Source: Dokdonella immobilis
GTDB lineage: Bacteria; Pseudomonadota; Gammaproteobacteria; Xanthomonadales; Rhodanobacteraceae
Assembly (NCBI RefSeq): GCF_900115085.1
Contig: NZ_FOVF01000014.1
Location: 34,697 to 98,696 of the forward strand
Direction of reading: 5' to 3'
Length of the DNA stretch: 64,000 bases
Notes under the pieces: generated by a model
What the model saw: the letters and a program-made list of their open reading frames with translations, nothing else
What the model was told of the DNA's origin: nothing
Database searches by the model: none
Shown: positions 26,923-34,440 of the stretch, one piece after another
Layout: every line of letters begins with the position of its first letter
Position numbering within the stretch: the stretch's first letter is position 1
Translations under genes and position numbers: made by a program

Positions 26923-29844
26923 ATGAGCACGGCAACCGAACGCTGGGCCGAGGTGGCTGCCCTGTTTGATGAACTGGCCGAGCTCGAGCACGCGGTGCGC
27001 GCGCAGCGGCTGGCCGCCCTGGACGAGAGCGATCCGGCGCTTGCGGCCGAGGTGCGCGCACTGCTGGCGGCCGACGATACGCCGAATCCGTTGCTCGATG
27101 GCGAGCTGGCCGGTGTCGTCGTCGGCATCCCGGGTGTCGAGTCGCCTGCCTCGGCGCCTGCCGGCAAGACCGGTCCATGGCGACTGCTGCGTCCGCTCGG
27201 CGAGGGCGGCATGGGCGTGGTCTGGCTGGCCGAGCGCATCGATGGTGCCTACGAGCAGCAGGTTGCGGTCAAGGTGCTCAAGCGTGGCATGGACACGCAG
27301 GCGATCCTGCGGCGCTTTCTGCAGGAACGTCGCATTCTTGCCCGCCTTAACCACCCCAACATCGTGCGCCTGGTCGACGGCGGCATGGGCGAGGATGAAC
27401 GCCCGTACTACGTCATGGACTATGTCGACGGCCAATCGATCACGCGCCACGCCGCCGACCATCACCTCGATGTCAGCGCCCGCATGCGCCTGCTGGCGAG
27501 GGTCGCCGATGCAGTCGCCTATGCCCACGCGCAGCTCGTCATTCACCGCGACCTGAAGCCTTCGAACGTGCTGGTCGATCATCAGGGTGAGCCGAGGGTG
27601 CTCGATTTCGGCATCGCCAAGCTGATCGAGGAGAGTGGCGAGCAGACCCAGACCGGAACCGGCCTGCGCGTGATGTCGCCGGCCTACGCGGCGCCCGAGC
27701 AGATCCTCGGCGAACCGATCGGCACGGCGACCGACGTCTACGCGCTCGGCCTCATGCTGTGCGAACTGCTGGTCGGGCAGCTGCCGCGCCAGCGGCGCGG
27801 CAGCACGCCTGCGCAACTCGCGCTCGAAGCGAGCCAGGAGGTCACGGATCGAGCGAGCACGCTGGCAGCGCGATTGACCGGCGCCCAGCTGCAGGCCCTC
27901 TATGGCGAGACGGCCGATCCGCGGCAACTGTCCCGAATGTTGTCCGGCGATCTCGACCTGATCGTCGCCACGGCGCTGCAGCGCGAACCGGCGCGGCGTT
28001 ATGCGACGGCTGCCGCCTTCGCCGACGACCTGCGTCGCTGGCTCGATGGCCGGCCGATAGCCGCGCGCGCGGATTCGCCCGGTTATCGACTGAAGAAGTT
28101 CATGCGCAGGCATCGGCTCGGCGTCGCCGCGTCGGTCATCGTCGCCTTTTCGCTGATCGGCGGGCTCGGCGTGGCGCTCTGGCAGGCCCAACTCGCGCGC
28201 GCCGAAGCGCAGCGTGCGGACCTCGAGCGCGGCAAGGCGGAACGCCAACTGGCCCGCAGCGAACGGGTCAAGGATTTCATCCTGACCCTGTTCCGCGAGC
28301 AGGATCCGATCAGCCGCGCCAGTGCAACCGCGAGAACGCCGGTTGCATTGATCCGCGACGGCATTGCCCAGATCGACAGCAGCCTCGCCGGCGAGCCCGA
28401 ATTGCGGGCGCAACTGCTCAAGGATCTCGGTGAAATCCAGATCAGCCTCGACGATCGCGAAGCGGCCCGCGCGACCCTCAAGCGCGCCTGGGAGCTGCAA
28501 TCATCGCTCAGCGGCGCGGACAGCATCGCCACCGCCGAGGTTCTTGCCGCCTACGGCGACGCGGTCTACGCAGTCGGCGATGTACCGGCCTCGGCCGCCC
28601 TGCTGCGCGATGCGCTGACCAAACTGCGTCAGGCTGGTGCCGGGAACCTGCCGCGCGCGGCACTCGCGGAGTCCTCGCTGGCCAACATCGAGCTGGTCGA
28701 GGGCAGCAATGCGGAAGCCGAGAAGCTCGCTCGCCACGGCGTCGAGGTCTTTCGCGAGACCTACGGAGCGGAGGATATTCGCGTTGCCAGCCGGCTCGGC
28801 GTGCTCGGCAAGGTGCAGCAGGAGGCGGGCAATTATCCGGATGCGTTGGCGAGCTACCGCGAGGCGCTTGCGATCGTTGCCCGCAACAACGGCGAAGACC
28901 ACGTGCGCACGGCCATGCTGCGCACCAATGTAGGCGACATCCTGCGCGTCCAGCACAAGTACGATGAAGCGCGCGTCGAATACGAAACCGCGCTGCGCAT
29001 CGAGCGCGCCCAGCTGCCGGACGATCATCTCTTCGTGGGTGGCACGCTGTTGCGGCTGGGCGACCTGCAGCGCCGCATGGGAAACCTGGAGGCAGCCGAA
29101 GCTTCGTTCGCGGAATCGATCGCGATCCTCGGCAAGACTCCTTCCGGACAATACGCGCAGGCCCTGCAGACCTACGGCACGCTGGCCCGGGCCCAGGGCC
29201 GTTTCGAACTCGCCGCGCAGCGCTATCGGAAATCGTTCGAGGCATTCCAGGCTGCGACCGGTGACAGCGTCTACACGTGGATCACGGCCTTGCTGGAGGT
29301 CAGCGCGCTGACCGCCGCCGAAAGATTTGTCGAAGCCGACCGACTCGGAGCGGATGCGCTCGCGGCGCTCGCGCGCGTATCGCCCGATGACAGGTACAAC
29401 AACACGTTTGCGGCTTCGGTCGTGGGTTCCCTGCGCCTGGCCGAGTCCCGCTTTGACGATGCCACCCCGTTGCTGCGGCGTGCCCTCGAAGGGGTGCAGG
29501 CGATCTATGACAAGGATCATGCTGAAATTGCCCAGGCACGCGTTGCGCTGGCGGCTGCACTGCTGGGCCAACAGGAATCCGCCTTGCGTGGCGAGGCGGC
29601 GGCGCTGATCGAGACGGCCATCGAAACCCTGACCCGCGCCGGGGATGCCGGCAGCGAGCCGATGCTCGGTGCGGCCTATCTCGAACGCAGCCGCTTCCAC
29701 GAGCAAGGCGGCAACCTCGATGCAGCCCGCGCCGACGTCGTAGCGGCCATGGCACGGCTACGCACACCCGAGTACGCGCCGAAACTGCGCCAGGCCGAGG
29801 CGCTGGCGCGCAAACTCGGTGCGCCCGTCGGCGGCAGGGCCTGA
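26923..29844 (+). CDS. Transmembrane Ser/Thr protein kinase with TPR sensor region
   Basis: A 973-residue kinase in an operon with the ECF sigma gene. A short N-terminal region precedes a Hanks-type kinase domain (about 86-375): glycine loop LGEGGMGVVWLAE, catalytic Lys117 in VAVKVLKRG, HRDLKPSN (208-215), DFG (228-230) and AAPEQ. A transmembrane segment follows at about 398-418 (RLGVAASVIVAFSLIGGLGV), then a short coiled segment and a long tetratricopeptide-type helical region to the C-terminus. The topology places the kinase in the cytoplasm and the TPRs in the periplasm, a plausible sensor. The adjacent sigma factor is the probable substrate (inference). Confidence 0.93.
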   Translation: MSTATERWAEVAALFDELAELEHAVRAQRLAALDESDPALAAEVRALLAADDTPNPLLDGELAGVVVGIPGVESPASAPAGKTGPWRLLRPLGEGGMGVVWLAERIDGAYEQQVAVKVLKRGMDTQAILRRFLQERRILARLNHPNIVRLVDGGMGEDERPYYVMDYVDGQSITRHAADHHLDVSARMRLLARVADAVAYAHAQLVIHRDLKPSNVLVDHQGEPRVLDFGIAKLIEESGEQTQTGTGLRVMSPAYAAPEQILGEPIGTATDVYALGLMLCELLVGQLPRQRRGSTPAQLALEASQEVTDRASTLAARLTGAQLQALYGETADPRQLSRMLSGDLDLIVATALQREPARRYATAAAFADDLRRWLDGRPIAARADSPGYRLKKFMRRHRLGVAASVIVAFSLIGGLGVALWQAQLARAEAQRADLERGKAERQLARSERVKDFILTLFREQDPISRASATARTPVALIRDGIAQIDSSLAGEPELRAQLLKDLGEIQISLDDREAARATLKRAWELQSSLSGADSIATAEVLAAYGDAVYAVGDVPASAALLRDALTKLRQAGAGNLPRAALAESSLANIELVEGSNAEAEKLARHGVEVFRETYGAEDIRVASRLGVLGKVQQEAGNYPDALASYREALAIVARNNGEDHVRTAMLRTNVGDILRVQHKYDEARVEYETALRIERAQLPDDHLFVGGTLLRLGDLQRRMGNLEAAEASFAESIAILGKTPSGQYAQALQTYGTLARAQGRFELAAQRYRKSFEAFQAATGDSVYTWITALLEVSALTAAERFVEADRLGADALAALARVSPDDRYNNTFAASVVGSLRLAESRFDDATPLLRRALEGVQAIYDKDHAEIAQARVALAAALLGQQESALRGEAAALIETAIETLTRAGDAGSEPMLGAAYLERSRFHEQGGNLDAARADVVAAMARLRTPEYAPKLRQAEALARKLGAPVGGRA

Positions 29845-29881
29845 ATCAGGCGTCGCGGCTTCGAGGCGACCTGCGGTCGCG

Positions 29882-30388
29882 TCATTCCGGTTTCGAGAAG
29901 TCCCTGGCCAGCGCCGCATCGAATTCGACTGCGGTGCTCGCCCCGGAACCGCTGAGCTTGAACGTGCCGGCGACGCGCTCGGCGCTGTCGACGCTGAGCT
30001 TGAGCGCATCGCCGCCGGCGCTGCTGCTGTACTGGACCGGGGCGACGTGGGCCCACCAGTCGACCGTGCCGTTGTCACCGATCTCGATCTGCAGTCCATC
30101 GCTGGACGACAGCATCGCGCAACGCATGTCCGGGCAGGCGTCGATGGCGGCAGCCTGGTCGTCCGCGGTGAATACGATGCTGCGCACCGTCTTCGTCTCG
30201 TCGAAGCGATCGGGGCCGCTGACGTAGTAGGCGTGGGTCAGGCGGACCACGAGGGCATCGTCGGGGCCCTCGACACGCAAGGAGCCCCTGGCTGTGGACA
30301 GTCCCGCTGCAATCGCGGAAGGCGCGATCAGGGCGGAAGTGACGGACAGCAGCATGGTGCAACGGATGATTCGGCATGACCTACGCAT
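29882..30388 (-). CDS. Small secreted hypothetical protein
   Basis: I do not recognise a family. The 168 residues have a basic N-terminus and hydrophobic export signal ending near SAIAAG (about residue 28), then a beta-rich acidic domain with two cysteines (ACPDMRC) that could form a disulfide. It converges with the kinase gene (37 bases apart) and diverges from the amine oxidase gene. Codon use and GC look like the neighbours. Probably a periplasmic protein. Confidence 0.7.
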   Translation of the reverse strand: MRRSCRIIRCTMLLSVTSALIAPSAIAAGLSTARGSLRVEGPDDALVVRLTHAYYVSGPDRFDETKTVRSIVFTADDQAAAIDACPDMRCAMLSSSDGLQIEIGDNGTVDWWAHVAPVQYSSSAGGDALKLSVDSAERVAGTFKLSGSGASTAVEFDAALARDFSKPE

Positions 30389-30567
30389 GTGTGGCTCCAG
30401 CGGACAAGGGAAGTTGGGTCGGTAGGCCGACCGCCTGCTTGAAGCAACGGCTTGGGGCAGCTCCAGGGGCCATCCGTCGCCGGGAACGCAATACGGGTGC
30501 CATCGGCGCGGTTTCGCGCTAGGCTCGGCGCCGGCCGCGCTCGGCGGCCTCGATCCGGGGAGGGGTC

Positions 30568-32157
30568 ATGGCTCGCACGGCATTGGTCGACCTGCTGCGC
30601 CGCGCTGCGGCGATTTCCGCCATTGCGCGGCAATCGGGCGAATCGCTGGACGAGGCGATTGCCCGCGACATCGAACTGCGTACGAATGCATCGCGTCGGC
30701 GCTTCCTGCGCCAGTCGGTGGCCGCCTCGGCCGCCTTGATGGTGGCGGCCTGCGCACCGACACGGATGATCGCGGGTTCGGGCGGTGACGACGAGGTAGT
30801 CGTCGTTGGCGCCGGCGTGGCCGGACTGACCTGCGCCTGGCGTCTGCGCCAGGCCGGGGTGAAGGTTCGTCTCTACGAAGCGCAGGAACGCGTCGGCGGA
30901 CGCATGTTCAGCCTGCGCAACCACTTTGCCGATGGCCAGGTCTGCGAACTTGGCGGCGAGTTGATCGACACCGGGCATGCGCGAATCCGCGCGCTCGCCG
31001 CCGAATTCGGGCTCGTACTCGATGACCTGTCCGAGGATCCAACCCATGCCTATGGCGATATCTGGTTCGCCGACGGACGGCGTTACAGCGAAGCCGAAAT
31101 CCTGCGCGCCTTTGCGCCGCTGGCCGAGGCGATCCGGCGCGATGCGGATTCGTTGCCCGATGAGGAGATCACCTATGCGACGCCGGGTGGCTGCGAGGCG
31201 CTCGATCGCGAATCGATGACGCAGTGGCTCGATCGCAACGGGGCCTCGGGCTGGCTGCGCCGATTGATCGAAGTGGCCTACACGACCGAAATGGGCCTCG
31301 AATGCGAGGAGCAGTCGGCACTCAATTTCCTGACCTTCATCGATCCGGGCACCGAGGCCTTCAGGATCTTCGGTGAGAGCGACGAACGCTTCCATGTGCG
31401 CGGCGGCAATGATTCGATCGTGCGCGCGCTCGGCGCGAAGCTCGACGATGCAATCCAGACCGGTTGCGTGCTCGAGGCCATGCGGCAATCGGCGGATGGC
31501 CGCTACACGCTCAGTTTCAAGCGCGGCGACGGCGCCTTCGACGCGACCGCATCACGGGTCGTGCTCGCCCTGCCGTTCACGACCCTGCGCCGCGTGCGCA
31601 TCGATGTCGACCTGCCGGTGGCCAAGTGTCGTGCCATCGACGAACTCGGTTACGGCACCAATGCCAAACTCATGATCGGCTTCAGCGAACGCGTCTGGCG
31701 CACGCGCCACGCCAGCGGCGGCGCGACCTACAGCGATCTGCCGTATCAAACCACCTGGGAAACCAGCCGCATGCAGGCCGGCAACGCGGGCATCCTGACC
31801 AACTTCGTCGGCGGCGTGCACGGTGTCGAGATCGGCCAGGGCACGCCGAAGCAGCAGGCCGATCGCACCGCCGTCGAGCTCGATGCGGTTTTTCCGGGTA
31901 TCAGCGCGGCGCGCGCCGGCATGCGCGAAGCACGCATGCATTGGCCGACGTTTCCATGGACGCTCGGCAGCTATGCCTGCTTCCGGCCGGGCCAGTGGAC
32001 GACGATTCGGGGGGCCATCGGGGAGCCCGTCGGCAACCTGCATTTCGCCGGCGAGCACTGCGCGTTCGACAACCAGGGCTTCATGGAGGGGGGTGTCGAG
32101 ACCGGTGAATGGGTGGCTCAGGCCCTGCTCGGCAGGCACGCGAACCAGGCTGCCTGA
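30568..32157 (+). CDS. Flavin monoamine oxidase family protein, Tat-exported
   Basis: A 529-residue FAD enzyme. After about 40 cytoplasmic-type residues comes a Tat motif (SRRRFLRQ) and hydrophobic stretch ending VAACAPT, where the Cys could also be lipidated. The dinucleotide fold VVVVGAGVAGLTCAWRLRQAG, then YEAQERVGGRMFS, ELGGELIDTGH and the C-terminal GNLHFAGEHC are typical of amine oxidases. Substrate unknown (amines or polyamines). GGGGAGGGG just before ATG 30568 supports the long N-terminus, which I recall as common in this subfamily. Expected location: periplasm. Confidence 0.88.
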   Translation: MARTALVDLLRRAAAISAIARQSGESLDEAIARDIELRTNASRRRFLRQSVAASAALMVAACAPTRMIAGSGGDDEVVVVGAGVAGLTCAWRLRQAGVKVRLYEAQERVGGRMFSLRNHFADGQVCELGGELIDTGHARIRALAAEFGLVLDDLSEDPTHAYGDIWFADGRRYSEAEILRAFAPLAEAIRRDADSLPDEEITYATPGGCEALDRESMTQWLDRNGASGWLRRLIEVAYTTEMGLECEEQSALNFLTFIDPGTEAFRIFGESDERFHVRGGNDSIVRALGAKLDDAIQTGCVLEAMRQSADGRYTLSFKRGDGAFDATASRVVLALPFTTLRRVRIDVDLPVAKCRAIDELGYGTNAKLMIGFSERVWRTRHASGGATYSDLPYQTTWETSRMQAGNAGILTNFVGGVHGVEIGQGTPKQQADRTAVELDAVFPGISAARAGMREARMHWPTFPWTLGSYACFRPGQWTTIRGAIGEPVGNLHFAGEHCAFDNQGFMEGGVETGEWVAQALLGRHANQAA

Positions 32158-32299
32158 GCGGCCCCCTCTGCGACGCACTTGGGTCCTTGCTGCCCCCGGT
32201 CACGCCCGCTTGCCAGGGCGGTCCCGAGCGGACTCCGGTCTCCGCCGGCCCCCTTGTCGAGGGTCGGGCAGGGTCGACCTGCGTTCATGTTGCGGTGCG

Positions 32300-32399
32300 G
32301 CGTGGCAAATGTCGAAAAACCATTAGTATTGCGTTATCACGTGTTAAGGCTCGTGGGGAGGGAGAACCCGCCGTGGCAGCAATGCCCGGCGGGTTTTTT
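32300..32399 (+). ncRNA. Possible small RNA ending in a strong terminator
   Basis: The 240-base gap after the amine oxidase contains an unusually AT-rich stretch (32304-32350) followed by a perfect rho-independent terminator. The terminator is over 200 bases beyond the amine oxidase stop, and its T-run points to the plus strand, so a short independent transcript is possible. No clear -35/-10 pair is visible and no known RNA family is recognised. It may simply be the amine oxidase 3' untranslated end. Confidence 0.28.
32366..32399 (+). terminator. Rho-independent terminator
   Basis: ACCCGCCG (32366-32373) pairs exactly with CGGCGGGT (32387-32394) and is followed by six T. Its last bases adjoin the stop codon of the convergent sulfatase gene. 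Confidence 0.9.
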
Positions 32400-34239
32400 A
32401 TGGCGCGATCGCCGTATCCCAATCGCCAACCGGCCCATTCAGCGCACCATCGATCAGCGGCTCGAGTTCGCCACGGAATCGCAATTGGCCGAGTGCGCGC
32501 AGATTCGATGGTAGCGGCTCCGACAGCGCCGCAAACTGCTTGGGCATCGAATCGCGCAACGCGCCGAGGGTCGTGAAATAGCGATCGCCGCTGATGCCGG
32601 CCGTCTCGAGCAGGATGCTCGGCAGCAGCCACGAGGTCGTGTCCATCTGCGGCATCCGCGCCAGCGAACGTCCATTGTCGAGCAGCAGCCACGGCACCGG
32701 CTGGGCCTTCGGTCCCTTGCCGTCGGCGAAACCGATTTCCTGGTAGACCGGCGGCAGCGCCGGCAGGTGGTCGCCGTAGAACAGCAGCAGGGTGCGCCGG
32801 TTGCGCTTCTGCAGGGCATCGGCGAGCCGGCCCAGTTCGTGGTCGGCGTCCTCGAGCAGGTACAGATAATTGCGCATCCAGTATTCGCCGCCCTCGTCGA
32901 GGCCGGGCGGCGTTTTCAGGGCGGCCATGCGCTTGGCATCGAGACCCGGTCTCCAGTCGAACGGGCCGTGGTTTTCCATGGTCACCGCGAAGATCAGCTG
33001 CGGCGGTCCGTCCTGGTCGAGCTGGGACAGGACACGGTCGGTGAGGGCGGCATCGCCGGTGAACAGGCCGACGATCGATTCCTTGGAGAATTCGCGCCCG
33101 TCGACGAACGTGTCGAAACCGATCTGGCGGTAGGCCTGGTTGCGGTTCCAGAACACGCCGCTGTTGGGGTGGATCGCGGTGGTCCGGTAGCCCTGGCGCG
33201 ACAGGGTGCGCACGATGCCCGGAATCGGCTTGTCGGCGATTTCGAAATACGGGTACTGGACGCCCGGGAAGAATTCGAGGGCGAGTCCGGTGAGCACCTC
33301 GAACTCGGTACGGATGGTGCCGCCGGCATAGGTCGGCACCTTCATGTTGCCGGACAGGCCGCGCTTGGCCAGGCGATGGAAATTCGGCAGATAGGTATTC
33401 GCAGGCGCGCCGCGCAGGCGCACCGGATCGAACAGCGACTCGCTCTGCACGATGACGATGTCGGGCTGGATTCCGCTCGGCATGGCCAGCGACGAGGCAT
33501 TCGGCAGCAGGCGCGCGCGCAGGGCCTCGGCGTTCTCGGTCAGCAGATCGGCGGCAGCGGCGCGGTCGGGATGCAGTTCCTGGCGCTTGGCCAGTTCCCA
33601 GTTGTAGAGGACGAGATTGCCGACCATGCCGGCCTTCTTCGCGCTGTCGACGACCGACCACGGCTCGAATTGCAGGCGGTCGGCGCTGTAGGCCGCGCGC
33701 ATTGGTGCCCAGCCCTGGAGCAGGCCGACGCCAAGCGCGATCACGGCCAGTCCGGTCGCCGCCCGCGTCCAGCCGCGCATCGCCGGCCATGGTGCCTCAC
33801 GGCACAGGCCGATGGTTACGGCGACCAGGCCGAGCGCCACGGCGATTGGCAGAAGGCTCGCGCCGAGATAGTGGCTGAACAGCGGCCAGGCCGAGCCAAG
33901 CTCTTCGAGAAAGTGGAAATCGCCCGGCAGCAGCGGCATCTCGAGCTGCTCGAGCTTGATCGCGTTCGCTGCATACGTGGCAACCAGCAGCAGCATGCCG
34001 AGCCAGCTCGACAGAACAACCCGGCGGGTCAGCGCGCAGAGCGCGAGCACGATCAGCACGAACGGCAGGATGTTGAGCGCGATCAATTCCCAGGACGGCT
34101 GCACCGGGCCCAGCCACGGCCAGGCCAGGGCCGGATCGAGCCAGCTGGCGGCGACCGAGAAGATGACTACCACCAGGAGCAACCAGATGATCGGCAGCAA
34201 GGGTCTGCTCGACGCAGAGGGACGGGCGGATGCGTTCAT
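32398..34239 (-). CDS. LtaS/OpgB-like membrane sulfatase (phosphoglycerol transferase family)
   Basis: A 613-residue alkaline-phosphatase-superfamily enzyme. About five transmembrane segments lie in the first 230 residues, then an extracytoplasmic sulfatase domain with IVIVQSESLFDP, the probable nucleophile threonine region in TYAGGTIRTEFEVLTG, TMENHGPF and FYGDHLPAL as metal ligands. Relatives transfer phosphoglycerol or phosphoethanolamine from phospholipid to glucans or lipids; in Gram-negatives OpgB modifies osmoregulated periplasmic glucans. The exact substrate here is open. ATG 34239 (MNASARPSASSRPLLPII) is chosen; an in-frame extension upstream is basic and non-membrane. Confidence 0.88.
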   Translation of the reverse strand: MNASARPSASSRPLLPIIWLLLVVVIFSVAASWLDPALAWPWLGPVQPSWELIALNILPFVLIVLALCALTRRVVLSSWLGMLLLVATYAANAIKLEQLEMPLLPGDFHFLEELGSAWPLFSHYLGASLLPIAVALGLVAVTIGLCREAPWPAMRGWTRAATGLAVIALGVGLLQGWAPMRAAYSADRLQFEPWSVVDSAKKAGMVGNLVLYNWELAKRQELHPDRAAAADLLTENAEALRARLLPNASSLAMPSGIQPDIVIVQSESLFDPVRLRGAPANTYLPNFHRLAKRGLSGNMKVPTYAGGTIRTEFEVLTGLALEFFPGVQYPYFEIADKPIPGIVRTLSRQGYRTTAIHPNSGVFWNRNQAYRQIGFDTFVDGREFSKESIVGLFTGDAALTDRVLSQLDQDGPPQLIFAVTMENHGPFDWRPGLDAKRMAALKTPPGLDEGGEYWMRNYLYLLEDADHELGRLADALQKRNRRTLLLFYGDHLPALPPVYQEIGFADGKGPKAQPVPWLLLDNGRSLARMPQMDTTSWLLPSILLETAGISGDRYFTTLGALRDSMPKQFAALSEPLPSNLRALGQLRFRGELEPLIDGALNGPVGDWDTAIAP

Positions 34240-34440
34240 CGAACTCGACTGGGTGCGTGGCTCTACGCGGCAGCGTACTTTCCGTGAGCCGTGCTGAGTG
34301 AAAGGTGAATCGTTTCGCGCGCTCCCCGCGCGGGTGCGAAGCGTGCGCCCGCGGGGGTCGCGACGCAATAGCTTGCAAGAATGCAGCCAGGTTTGCGGCC
34401 GTGCTGGCCGTGGTCGAGGCCGACTGCCAGAATCGACGGC

